Positions 8,157-16,097 of a stretch of DNA of 55,493 nucleotides are shown here, piece by piece. The position numbers and the translations under genes were made by a program. The notes beneath the pieces were generated by a model that was not told where the DNA came from, searched no databases, and saw nothing but the letters and a program-made list of their open reading frames with translations. Source of the stretch: Lyngbya confervoides BDU141951 (GTDB lineage: Bacteria > Cyanobacteriota > Cyanobacteriia > Thermosynechococcales > Thermosynechococcaceae); NCBI RefSeq assembly GCF_000817775.3, contig NZ_JTHE03000038.1, positions 1-55,493 of the forward strand, written 5' to 3'. Numbering within the stretch: position 1 is the first letter of the stretch; each line of letters starts with the position of its first letter.

Positions 8157-8438
8157 ATGCGCTCTTCTTCTATTCTCCCCGCTGAACATCTGCTCGCGCT
8201 CGCGGTTAATCTCGGCGCTATCTCTTTCGCGGCTCTCTCTGCTTTTTTCCTTTTTCCTCCCATTCTTCACAACAACGCAAAGCTCAATCTCCTCTCTCTT
8301 CAACTTCAACACTCTCATCAGCAAAATCTCTCCCTCTCTCATTCCCTGAAAACAGACCTCTCTCATCCTCAACGACCTCTTCGTGATTTCGCTAACCTCT
8401 CTCCTCATTCCCGCATCTCTCTTATTCTTTTGAAATGA
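8157..8438 (+). CDS. Possible small single-pass membrane protein, 93 aa
   Basis: This short ORF begins at ATG 8157 and encodes an N-terminal hydrophobic segment (about residues 10-33, LLALAVNLGAISFAALSAFF) followed by a Gln/His/Leu-rich helical stretch and the end SRISLILLK. I have a weak impression of a small bitopic cyanobacterial protein family with this plan. The coding strand is extremely pyrimidine-rich, so the ORF could also be a by-product of low-complexity sequence. No clear ribosome-binding site is visible. Function unknown. Confidence 0.4.
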   Translation: MRSSSILPAEHLLALAVNLGAISFAALSAFFLFPPILHNNAKLNLLSLQLQHSHQQNLSLSHSLKTDLSHPQRPLRDFANLSPHSRISLILLK

Positions 8439-8522
8439 TATCGCTCACTCCTTAAATGACTCCATTCCTTTAATTCCCTTTAATTTGACAACCGTATTCC
8501 TCGTGATCAGTTCGGGTACTTT

Positions 8523-8957
8523 ATGATGAGTTCAGATAATTTCGTTGTACTGGGTCTTGCCCACTGTTTTACCCGCAGTCAGGACAATCAACTAACTCCC
8601 ATTCAAGTGGTTGAACCCATTCCCTCTTCAACCCTGGAGTCCCTCTTTTTAGATATTCCCTCTTCCTATTCCCTGATTCGCGCCTTTACGGTACAGCAGA
8701 TCTGCGATGATCAGGGTCATTGCGTCGTTCCGGAGGGATTTCCAGACGAAGTCCAGCTTGCCCCTAATTTCCATGAACGGCTCCTGGCAGCGGCAAGGAC
8801 ATACGATCATAATCCGCAGGCCAAGGATCGCCTCCCGCTAAATCAATCTAAAGTTATTGAGTGTAGCAATCCGCCACAGCGAATCCTCAACGCCACTCAT
8901 CAGGTTAAGGATTCAGACAACGTTAAACAACACCCGTTAACGCATACCACGCTCTAG
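8523..8957 (+). CDS. Conserved cyanobacterial hypothetical protein, 144 aa
   Basis: This soluble protein has no signal peptide or membrane segment. The beginning SDNFVVLGLAHCF, the middle VEPIPSSTLESL and LLAAARTYDHNPQAKDRLPLN, and the end VKDSDNVKQHPLTHTTL resemble a protein conserved across cyanobacteria that I recall without a function. Two starts are possible (8523, 8526). It lies alone downstream of the phycobilisome genes and upstream of a divergent-function dehydrogenase gene. No role is assigned. Confidence 0.7.
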   Translation: MMSSDNFVVLGLAHCFTRSQDNQLTPIQVVEPIPSSTLESLFLDIPSSYSLIRAFTVQQICDDQGHCVVPEGFPDEVQLAPNFHERLLAAARTYDHNPQAKDRLPLNQSKVIECSNPPQRILNATHQVKDSDNVKQHPLTHTTL

Positions 8958-9064
8958 CCTTTACCTGATCGGTTTAGGTTGATCCAGGGTGCCTGGACTT
9001 GAGTAGGATGTGATCCCCGGAAAGCAATGGTTAGAATTGAACTAATCTATGGAGAAGATTAGTC

Positions 9065-10255
9065 ATGCGAGGATTTGCAATCGCTCAGGCTTTCCTGATT
9101 GGGATTGCGCTAACGGGACTGACCACCGGGTGTGGCGAAGGTCTGGAGTTTTTTTCCAGGGCTGAGCTATCATCAGCTACTCAGACTGAAGCGGTTAAGG
9201 TTCAAAGGACTACCCTGATTGACGGATTAGATCATCCCTGGGGGATGGTCTGGCTGCCATCGGGGGAAGTTCTGGTGACAGAGCGTTCGGGGCAGATCCA
9301 GCTCATCAATCTAGAACAGGCAACAAAACAAGCGGTTTCGGGATTACCCTCTGTATTCGCCGCAGGTCAGGGAGGGCTGCTTGATATTGCCCTCCATCCT
9401 CAGTTTGAGGAAAATCAGCTCATTTACTTTACCTATTCCCAGGGCGATCGCGATCAAAATAAAACTCAGGTAGCCCGCGCCCAGTATCGAGAGGGACAGA
9501 TCAGCAACTGGGAAGTGATCTTTGCCAACCGGGCCGCTAAAAGCAGTACCCAGCATTTCGGGTCTAGACTGCTCTGGCTGCCGGATCAAACTTTGCTTGT
9601 GTCGATTGGAGACGGCGGAAATCCCCCCATTCGCTATCAGGGAGACTTAATTCGCCAGCAGGCCCAGGATCCAACGAACCACTTTGGGAAGATTATCCGA
9701 ATTCAAGAGGATGGATCAGTTCCCCAGGATAATCCAACCCTAAGCGCGGAGGGATCTCAACCGGAAATTTGGAGTCTGGGACATCGAAATATTCAAGGAC
9801 TCGCCCTGGATCCTGTGACCCAACAGGTATGGGCTACGGAGCATGGATCTCGAGGGGGGGATGAACTCAATCTTATCCAGGCGGGGGAAAACTACGGATG
9901 GCCGCTGGTCAGCCATAGTCGAGAATACACCTCAGATCAGCGCGTCGCTCCAGTCTCCTCAAAACCAGGCTACGTGGATCCAAAGCTGGTGTGGACTCCA
10001 TCTATCGCGCCGTCCGGCCTAGCTCTTTATCGGGGCGATCGCCTCGCGGCCTGGGAGGGAAACCTGTTTGCAGGTGCCCTGGTTAACCAGTCCGTGGTTA
10101 GGATTCAGGTCAACCCAGACAACTCCACCCAGGCAGTGGAGGAGATTCCCATCGGACAGCGAGTGCGGGACGTGCGCCAAGGCCCAGACGGACTGCTGTA
10201 CGTCCTCACAGATAGTTCCAATGGCCAACTCATTCAGCTTGCGCCCCAGTCTTGA
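9065..10255 (+). CDS. Lipoprotein aldose sugar dehydrogenase (PQQ-dependent glucose/sorbosone dehydrogenase family)
   Basis: The N-terminus is a lipoprotein signal (GIALTGLTTGCGEG, lipidated Cys near residue 20), so the enzyme faces the periplasm. The remainder is a six-bladed beta-propeller of the soluble glucose dehydrogenase/YliI type: LIDGLDHPWGMVWLPSGEVLVTERSGQI, GQGGLLDIALHPQF, DPTNHFGKIIRIQEDGSVP, GHRNIQGLALDP, EHGSRGGDELNLI and NYGWP are family landmarks. Members oxidise aldoses using PQQ. The actual substrate is unknown. A GGAGAAG ribosome-binding site precedes ATG 9065. The DUF2808 gene follows 23 bp later and may be co-transcribed. Confidence 0.88.
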   Translation: MRGFAIAQAFLIGIALTGLTTGCGEGLEFFSRAELSSATQTEAVKVQRTTLIDGLDHPWGMVWLPSGEVLVTERSGQIQLINLEQATKQAVSGLPSVFAAGQGGLLDIALHPQFEENQLIYFTYSQGDRDQNKTQVARAQYREGQISNWEVIFANRAAKSSTQHFGSRLLWLPDQTLLVSIGDGGNPPIRYQGDLIRQQAQDPTNHFGKIIRIQEDGSVPQDNPTLSAEGSQPEIWSLGHRNIQGLALDPVTQQVWATEHGSRGGDELNLIQAGENYGWPLVSHSREYTSDQRVAPVSSKPGYVDPKLVWTPSIAPSGLALYRGDRLAAWEGNLFAGALVNQSVVRIQVNPDNSTQAVEEIPIGQRVRDVRQGPDGLLYVLTDSSNGQLIQLAPQS

Positions 10256-10278
10256 GGGGGAACAAGAAGGAGCCAGAC

Positions 10279-10851
10279 ATGATTGCAACGCAGAGAATTG
10301 CCAGGGCCGGATTAACCCTTATTCTCAGCGGGAGCCTCTGGGGGCTTGCACCTCTAGAAAGCCAGGGCGTTCAACTCCGCGATGGCACCGTCTACTTTGA
10401 TCACGTTCCACGATTGGGGAAAGTTGCCAGCACCATTAGCCAAACCCACAGTCCCAATGCCATCTACTATTTCCACATTGATCTACCGGCCCATGCAGGT
10501 GAATCCCTGAAAACCCTAGAAATTGAGCAAAGGGAAGGCGTTGACTCCATCAGCTTTAACCTGCGCCGCACCCGAGCCTACTTAGGTCGCAGGCGAGGAC
10601 CAGAGATTTCTGTGCAGGCAACCGCAACGCCAAATTCAGATCAAGTGACGGTGACTTTTCCAGATCCAATTTCGCCAGGACAAACGGTGATCCTGGCCCT
10701 GAAGCCTTACTGGAATCCCTCCACCGACGGCATTTATTTATTTGGAGTCAAGGCCATTCCCGACGGCCCCCAGGGACATCCTCAGTTTTTAGGGTATGGT
10801 CGACTGCATTTTTACAATCGCCACTTCCCCTTCGGATGGGGTCACTGGTAG
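10279..10851 (+). CDS. DUF2808 exported protein
   Basis: This 190-aa protein has a signal peptide (ARAGLTLILSGSLWGLAPLESQG) and the DUF2808 pattern: VQLRDGTVYFDHVPRLG, YYFHIDLPAHAGESLKTLEIEQREG, FPDPISPGQTVILALKPYWNPSTDGIYLFGVKA and GYGRLHFYN. The family is largely cyanobacterial and exported, with no known function. The start at 10279 is chosen because AGAAGGAG lies just before it; the frame is open to a TTG at 10252 but that overlaps the previous gene. It probably forms an operon with the sugar dehydrogenase. Confidence 0.85.
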   Translation: MIATQRIARAGLTLILSGSLWGLAPLESQGVQLRDGTVYFDHVPRLGKVASTISQTHSPNAIYYFHIDLPAHAGESLKTLEIEQREGVDSISFNLRRTRAYLGRRRGPEISVQATATPNSDQVTVTFPDPISPGQTVILALKPYWNPSTDGIYLFGVKAIPDGPQGHPQFLGYGRLHFYNRHFPFGWGHW

Positions 10852-10897
10852 CGGGGCCTCTTGACACCGGCCGTCTCCCCTGAGTCCTCCCAACCCC

Positions 10898-11731
10898 TCA
10901 GGGGCGCATCAGGGTGATTTTATCGCGCCACAGCTTCACCAGCAGCAGCAGCAGAAAAAGAAGGGTAGACACCAGCACAATGGCCGGACCCGAGGGCAAA
11001 TTTAAGCGATAGCTGAGATAGATTCCCAGGGTGGTGGTCACTGTCCCCACCCCCGAGCCCAGGATCATCATGTGATGGAGTTCATCAACAAAAAGATAGG
11101 CACTGAGGGCAGGTGCTACCATCAGGGCAATGACCAGCACCACTCCCACGGCCTGCATACTGGCAATAATGGTCAGGGTCGTTGCCGCCATCAAACCGTA
11201 GTAGATTGCCGTCACGGGTAGCCCCATCGCCTGTGCGCCCGTGCGGTCAAAGCAGAACAAAAGGAGCTCTTTGTACAGCAGCTTCACCGCAAGCAGAACA
11301 ATCCCCGCAATCACACCGGTGCGCCCAAGATCAGCCGAGGTAACCCCTAAAATTTCGCCAAACAGCAGCGCATCGAGATCTACCGCATTCTTTAATAGCG
11401 AGATGAGCAATACGCCTAGGGCAAAGTAACTGGAAAAGGTGAGGGCCATGGCAGAGTCGGCCTTAATGCGAGACTGATCTCGAATCCAGGAAATGAAAAA
11501 GGCTCCGGTAATGCCCGATAGAAACGCGCCTACCATGGGATTTAATCCAGCAAAGACAGAAATAGACAGCCCCGGCAACACACAGTGGGCCACGACGTCC
11601 CCCAGCAGCGCCATTTGCTGAACAATTAGAAGACTGCCCAGCACCGGGCATAAAATGCCAACAATAACCCCCATGGCGATCGCATGGCGCATAAACTCAT
11701 AGTTCAGAGGTTCCAGAATCCAGGTCAGCAT
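10898..11731 (-). CDS. znuB: Zinc ABC transporter permease
   Basis: This is the membrane permease of a metal-uptake ABC transporter (ABC-3 family), about 277 aa with eight or so hydrophobic helices. Landmarks are MRHAIAMGVIVGILCPVLGSLLIVQQMALLGDVVAHCVLPGL and ASMQAVGVVLVIALMVAPALSAYL. ATG 11731 is preferred over the TTG three bases upstream. It lies directly downstream of the ATPase gene znuC on the minus strand. The divergent binding protein has a His-rich loop and the shared promoter region has a Zur-like palindrome, so zinc is more likely than manganese. Confidence 0.88.
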   Translation of the reverse strand: MLTWILEPLNYEFMRHAIAMGVIVGILCPVLGSLLIVQQMALLGDVVAHCVLPGLSISVFAGLNPMVGAFLSGITGAFFISWIRDQSRIKADSAMALTFSSYFALGVLLISLLKNAVDLDALLFGEILGVTSADLGRTGVIAGIVLLAVKLLYKELLLFCFDRTGAQAMGLPVTAIYYGLMAATTLTIIASMQAVGVVLVIALMVAPALSAYLFVDELHHMMILGSGVGTVTTTLGIYLSYRLNLPSGPAIVLVSTLLFLLLLLVKLWRDKITLMRP

Positions 11732-11779
11732 CAAACCCCAGCTCCGACATTGATGTACAGCCTCATTTCCAAAGTCCCT

Positions 11780-12523
11780 CTAGCAAAAAAACGCAGATCG
11801 GGGCACCCCACTCCCTGCGCCTCGAGCCGTCACAAAGGTTTTTTGCAAATTTTCCGGGGTCATGACCTGATCCGGGTAACCATCCGCAATCAGCCGTTGA
11901 TTGAGAAGCATGAGACGATCAAGTTGGGACATTGACTTGCCCCAGTCGTGACTACTCACCATCAGGATTTTCCCCTGCTGTTTCAAGGACCGAAACACCT
12001 CCAAAAGGATTTCCTCCGTGGGCTGATCCACCCCCGTAAAGGGCTCGTCAAACAGAAAAATATCCGCATTCTGAGCTAGCGCTCGCGCCAGAAACACCCG
12101 CTGCTGCTGTCCACCGGATAGAGCGCCAATGCGACGATGGCGCCAGTCCCAAAGCCCCACCTGCTCTAGAGCAGCGTGCACGCGCTGCTTGGCCTCTCGA
12201 TGGGGACCACGAAACCAGCCCAGGCTGCGAGTCAGGGCCATCATCACCACGCTCCCCACCGTAACCGGAAAATCCCAGTCAATCTGCGATCGCTGCGGGA
12301 CATAGGCCACCCGCTCTAGCTGCTGACACAGGGGACAGGTACAAAAGCTGACGCGGCCACTCACCGTAGGGACCAACCCCAGCATGGCCTTCATCATCGT
12401 ACTTTTGCCCGCCCCATTGGGTCCCATAATTCCCACAAACTGCCCTGGAGCTACCTGGAAGCTTACAGAGTCTAAACAACAACTTCCCTGATACTTGACA
12501 GCAAGCTGCTGGACTTCTAGCAT
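11780..12523 (-). CDS. znuC: Zinc ABC transporter ATP-binding protein
   Basis: This cytoplasmic ATPase powers the ZnuB channel. Walker A is GPNGAGKSTMMK (near residue 36). A CPLC segment follows. The signature is LSGGQQQRVFLARAL, Walker B is DIFLFDEPFTGVD, and the switch His is in SSHDWGK. The 247-aa length fits. The ATG at 12523 is 58 bp from the divergent znuA start, with a candidate Zur operator between them. znuB follows after 48 bp, so znuC-znuB is a two-gene operon. Confidence 0.92.
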   Translation of the reverse strand: MLEVQQLAVKYQGSCCLDSVSFQVAPGQFVGIMGPNGAGKSTMMKAMLGLVPTVSGRVSFCTCPLCQQLERVAYVPQRSQIDWDFPVTVGSVVMMALTRSLGWFRGPHREAKQRVHAALEQVGLWDWRHRRIGALSGGQQQRVFLARALAQNADIFLFDEPFTGVDQPTEEILLEVFRSLKQQGKILMVSSHDWGKSMSQLDRLMLLNQRLIADGYPDQVMTPENLQKTFVTARGAGSGVPRSAFFC

Positions 12524-12533
12524 ACGAAATTAC

Positions 12534-12550
12534 ATGAGAATGATATTCAT
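12534..12550. promoter_or_regulatory. Candidate Zur (FurB) operator between znuC and znuA
   Basis: The 17-bp sequence ATGAGAATGATATTCAT is an imperfect palindrome with outer ATGA/TCAT arms around an AT-rich centre, resembling cyanobacterial Zur boxes (TGATAATNATTATCA type). It sits in the 58-bp space between divergent znuC and znuA and could control both. Confidence 0.6.
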
Positions 12551-12581
12551 TGTAACATTCTCCCTTTCAAGAATTGCCCCG

Positions 12582-13709
12582 ATGAACCGACTTTTTTCAA
12601 TGCACCGGCGCGCAGCCGGAGTGCTGGGCTGTATTCTCCTGGGCGCCTGTGGGAATTCGTCCCTATCCTCAGCGCCAGATCCAGCCCAGTCCGGTCAAAT
12701 TGTCGCCACCCATGCGGTCCTGTGCGATCTAGCCCAGCAGCTGCTTCAAGACCCGAAGCGGCTAACCTGTTTAATGCAGGCCGGCGAGGATGCCCACAGC
12801 TACCAGCCCACTCCCCAGGATCGCCAGGCCCTCGAAACCGCCTCACTCATTCTCTACAATGGCTACGACTTCGAAGCTGGCATGGGTAAGCTTCTCCAGA
12901 GTACGAAGGTTGCAACGGTTGCGGTGGCCGAGCAGGCAGTTCCCAATCCTAGGGAGGGCCAGAGTCATGATCACGCAGACCCCCACAGCACAGACTCCCA
13001 CAGCCACAGCGGTTCTCAGGGAGAAGCCGATCCTCACGACCACGGAGATCATGACCTCGATATCTCCGATCAAAACCGTCCAGAATCAGAGGCTTCGCCC
13101 CAGACCCAAGGAGACTCAGGATCCCCCCAGGCTGACAATGATGTCCAGGCCGATCCCCACGTTTGGCACAATCCCCAACACGGCATCAAAATGGTGGCGG
13201 TGATTGCCACAGCCCTGGGCGATCTCGATCCAGAACGCCGGGCCGATTATCAGCAGCGAGAAGCCGCGATCGCCCAGGATTTACAAGAAATCGACCGATG
13301 GATTCAGGCTCAGGTCCAAACCATTCCCACCGACCAGAGGGTGATCTGGTCCACCCATGAATCCCTGGGATACTTCGGCGAAGCCTATGGCCTGAGCGTT
13401 GAAGGGATTCTCACGGGCCTCAATCCAGACCAGAAGCCAGCCGCGGCCAAGCTTAAGGCCGTAGTCGATGAACTGCGCCAGACAAAGGCGCCCACGCTAT
13501 TTGCTGAGTTGGGAGAACCATCTCCCCTGTTGCAAAGCGTTGCGAAGGATGCAGGGAAAACCCTAGCGGCCAATCCCCTCATCACCGATGGACTCAATCA
13601 ACCCGGTCGCCCTGGCGACACCTACAAAGCAATGCTGGTTTATAACACCCGCAACATCGTCACCGAATTGGGGGGAACCATCCGTGGGGAAATTCAAGAT
13701 CTAAAATGA
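12582..13709 (+). CDS. znuA: Zinc ABC transporter substrate-binding lipoprotein
   Basis: This periplasmic binding protein (375 aa) delivers zinc to ZnuBC. The lipobox Cys is at about residue 23 (LGACGNSS). Metal ligands expected for the family are the His in DAHSYQPTP (about 72), the His in DPHVWHNP (about 193) and the His in STHESLGYF. A long acidic His-rich loop (about 128-161, with SHDHADPH and DPHDHGDHD) is typical of ZnuA and points to zinc. The end AMLVYNTRNIVTEL matches the family. ATG 12582 is chosen because it gives a clean lipoprotein signal; the frame runs further upstream into the operator and znuC. Confidence 0.92.
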   Translation: MNRLFSMHRRAAGVLGCILLGACGNSSLSSAPDPAQSGQIVATHAVLCDLAQQLLQDPKRLTCLMQAGEDAHSYQPTPQDRQALETASLILYNGYDFEAGMGKLLQSTKVATVAVAEQAVPNPREGQSHDHADPHSTDSHSHSGSQGEADPHDHGDHDLDISDQNRPESEASPQTQGDSGSPQADNDVQADPHVWHNPQHGIKMVAVIATALGDLDPERRADYQQREAAIAQDLQEIDRWIQAQVQTIPTDQRVIWSTHESLGYFGEAYGLSVEGILTGLNPDQKPAAAKLKAVVDELRQTKAPTLFAELGEPSPLLQSVAKDAGKTLAANPLITDGLNQPGRPGDTYKAMLVYNTRNIVTELGGTIRGEIQDLK

Positions 13710-13737
13710 CGGCGGGCCATTTAGGATCCCCCGATCG

Positions 13738-14313
13738 CTAGGGGATCTGAATTTGCTCCAGCAAAAGCCGCTCCACCTGTCTGGGCTTGACACTGCTATA
13801 GCGTTTTTTACCCGGTAGAACCATCACCACGGGTCCGGCCTTACACCGTCCCAGACATTTAGCAGGCTGAATGCTGACCTGATGATCCCAATCATTCTGG
13901 GTCACGGCGCTGCGGAGCGCCTCGGCCACTTCCCTGGCCCCCTTCCGACAGCAGTTGGATTTATGACAAACGGCAACCCGAATGGGAATAGGAGAGTGGG
14001 GCCGAGTCGGGCCAACGAGTTCTGGTGGTGCCTCCTCCGCCTCAAGCTGAACCGTTTCCACCCCGGACCAGGGCTGAATCTGAGTCACCTTAATTTTTGA
14101 TCCCCCGACTTTTTGCAGCCCGCGAATCACCACGCGATCGCCCCGCTGCAACCCCATCCAGCTTGAATCCGGCAGAGATTTAGCAAATTTAGCCACCAGA
14201 CGCGATCCCGAGGCCTCCAGCACCATTCCGCGATGCTCGCCATTTTTTCGGCACCGGAAATCCACAATGTAGCCGGAGCAGCACACCGAAACCTTCTTTG
14301 AAGACGCCCCCAT
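13738..14313 (-). CDS. Thioredoxin-like [2Fe-2S] ferredoxin domain protein
   Basis: The C-terminal half (about residues 110-190) carries a thioredoxin-like [2Fe-2S] ferredoxin pattern: VAVCHKSNCCRKGAREVAEAL followed by AKCLGRCKAGPVVMVLP, giving the four-Cys arrangement of NuoE-like ferredoxins. The N-terminal half (GMVLEASGSRLVAKFAKSL, RGDRVVIRGLQKVGGSKIKVTQI) looks like a small beta domain typical of cyanobacterial proteins of this class. A soluble electron carrier is likely; partners are unknown. The gene is convergent with znuA, with 28 bp between the stops. Confidence 0.8.
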   Translation of the reverse strand: MGASSKKVSVCCSGYIVDFRCRKNGEHRGMVLEASGSRLVAKFAKSLPDSSWMGLQRGDRVVIRGLQKVGGSKIKVTQIQPWSGVETVQLEAEEAPPELVGPTRPHSPIPIRVAVCHKSNCCRKGAREVAEALRSAVTQNDWDHQVSIQPAKCLGRCKAGPVVMVLPGKKRYSSVKPRQVERLLLEQIQIP

Positions 14314-14398
14314 AAACTATTCTCAGGGGCTCTCCCCCTGGCATATCGAATCTGAGGCTACTGTAACAGTCCCCATCATCTATTGCAATTAATTATCA

Positions 14399-14641
14399 TT
14401 AAACCAGGGGCATGGCCTCAAAATCAGCGCAGTCTGTAGCCAGTTCAGTGGCCGCAATATCCGGTCGCACCGTACATTTCAAACAGGAGGTCGCCGTAAA
14501 GTAAACACAGCGACTACAGGGAATTTGATGCAGCTGCTGAATTTGCTGCGCCCCTGCCAGGAGAAAGCGAAACACCGTGAGCCCGGTCATGAAAACAATC
14601 AACCAGGCCAAACCGCTCAATAGACAGGATAGATAGGTCAT
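14399..14641 (-). CDS. Small Cys-rich membrane protein, 80 aa
   Basis: The protein has one N-terminal membrane helix (LLSGLAWLIVFMTGLTVF) followed by a conserved-looking Cys cluster: IPCSRCVYFTATSCLKCTVRP and DCADFEA. The CxxC...CxxC spacing suggests a metal- or disulfide-binding patch on one side of the membrane. I recall similar small proteins in cyanobacteria without a known role. The start at 14641 is preferred because the longer frame to 14743 overlaps the neighbouring gene and reads as non-protein. Minus strand, downstream of the pentapeptide-repeat gene. Confidence 0.72.
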   Translation of the reverse strand: MTYLSCLLSGLAWLIVFMTGLTVFRFLLAGAQQIQQLHQIPCSRCVYFTATSCLKCTVRPDIAATELATDCADFEAMPLV

Positions 14642-14667
14642 CGGTCCAACCGTAATGTTCCCCTTGC

Positions 14668-15987
14668 TCAAGAATCGAGGAGCCTGTTGGGAATGCCCTC
14701 GCATCCCCCAGGAATGGAAGCGCGCGTGTGCACTCCCCCCCAAGCACAGCAGTAATAGCGTTGTTCCTCGGATAAATTTTTCACCCCAGTCAAGTCTGCG
14801 TTTTCCACCACCGCTCCAGTATAGGCTCCGGTCACATAATTTGGCGGGTGAATCCGATCGCGAGGGAGGGCTTGGGTGGCCGTTCCGTAGAAGAGTCTGA
14901 CCCTAGACAGATCTGCGCCGCGGAGGCTGGCCCCGTATAGAATGGTGCGGGCCAGATTCGCCCGAGTCAACTCACAGCGATCCAGCTTGGCGTTGACTAA
15001 ATTGGCATCGGAAAGATCGGTATTGCGCAAATCCGTGTCGGTCAAATCACCACTGGCCAGCATACTCCCCAGGTCAATGACCCGAACCCCATATTCAATA
15101 TCTTCCTCATAGCCGCCCAGACCATTAAAAATCGGGCGCCCTAAGCGGCGATCGCGCTTGAGTGGGGTTAACAGCTTGGCGCTGGAGAGAAAGCGAATCA
15201 CCTTAGCCTTACCCTCCGCATTCAGCCCCACCAGAATAGAAGCCGTTCGCCCCTCCGCAATGGCTCGCTCCGGAGGCCAGTCTTCCAGCAAACCTTCATC
15301 GTCCAGGACCAAATCAGAAATCCCCTGAAAGTAGGTGTCAATGGTTTGTTGCTGGGTAATGCGATTTTGCTGGGTGGTGAGCTCCTTCGAAATCACGTAC
15401 TGGCGCCAGGCTACATACAGGGCTAAGAATGCCACCATAATTTGTCCCACCGCGCCGAACAGCTCCGCCAGGGCCCCAAAAGCATCCCAGTTAATCGGTC
15501 CCAGGCCAAAATTTCCGGGCAGGGTTAGAGTCAAAAGATAGGCTGCCCCCGCCACGCCCAGCACCAGAATGGCCACCGGAATCAAAAACTGCCGATACCG
15601 ACGCGGTATCCAGGTCACCAGAATATACTGGGCCGGATTCCACATGGCCCGCAGGGTAACCCCCAGGGATAGGGCAATGGCTGGAAACCCAATCCAGGGA
15701 TTGTGCAGCAGTATGCCCAGCAGCGCCACTCCCGCGGCCCCCAAGGCCACCCCTTGAAACCCTCCCCAATCGGGAGCCAATCGGGCTTCATCAATCACAG
15801 GCGGGGGATCCAAACGAGCGTCCACCGATTGAAAATCCAGGGGTAACGGTCGCGATCGCCGCGAATCCAGGGGTTCAACGATCTGTCCCGGTTCCAAATT
15901 CGAGATTTCCTGGGACCCACTCTGACCAGGCACGGCCGCAGAAGAGGTCGAATCAGACTCAGGGACAGAAGCGTGAGGGTCATTCAT
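14668..15987 (-). CDS. Membrane protein with pentapeptide repeats, 439 aa
   Basis: The N-terminal 80 residues are polar. Residues about 82-190 hold four hydrophobic helices, including GVALGAAGVALLGILL, FLIPVAILVLGVAGAAYLLTL and LFGAVGQIMVAFLALYVAWRQY. A coiled segment (SKELTTQQNRITQQQ) follows. Residues about 310-400 contain pentapeptide repeats of A(D/N)LXX type (SGDLTDTDLRNTDLSDANLVNAKLDRCELTRANLARTILYG...), which fold as a right-handed beta helix. Such cyanobacterial proteins are common and mostly unassigned. The repeat region ends in a Cys pair (YYCCAW). The gene overlaps nothing real and faces away from the SWIM gene. Confidence 0.82.
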   Translation of the reverse strand: MNDPHASVPESDSTSSAAVPGQSGSQEISNLEPGQIVEPLDSRRSRPLPLDFQSVDARLDPPPVIDEARLAPDWGGFQGVALGAAGVALLGILLHNPWIGFPAIALSLGVTLRAMWNPAQYILVTWIPRRYRQFLIPVAILVLGVAGAAYLLTLTLPGNFGLGPINWDAFGALAELFGAVGQIMVAFLALYVAWRQYVISKELTTQQNRITQQQTIDTYFQGISDLVLDDEGLLEDWPPERAIAEGRTASILVGLNAEGKAKVIRFLSSAKLLTPLKRDRRLGRPIFNGLGGYEEDIEYGVRVIDLGSMLASGDLTDTDLRNTDLSDANLVNAKLDRCELTRANLARTILYGASLRGADLSRVRLFYGTATQALPRDRIHPPNYVTGAYTGAVVENADLTGVKNLSEEQRYYCCAWGGVHTRASIPGGCEGIPNRLLDS

Positions 15988-16097
15988 GCGAAAAATACTG
16001 CTCGTCGTGATTTGCCGCTAGGCGATACGATACGAGAAAATCTAGAGGGATGCAAAGCCTAATGCTGCATTCAACAGATCTTTAACCCAACAGACCC

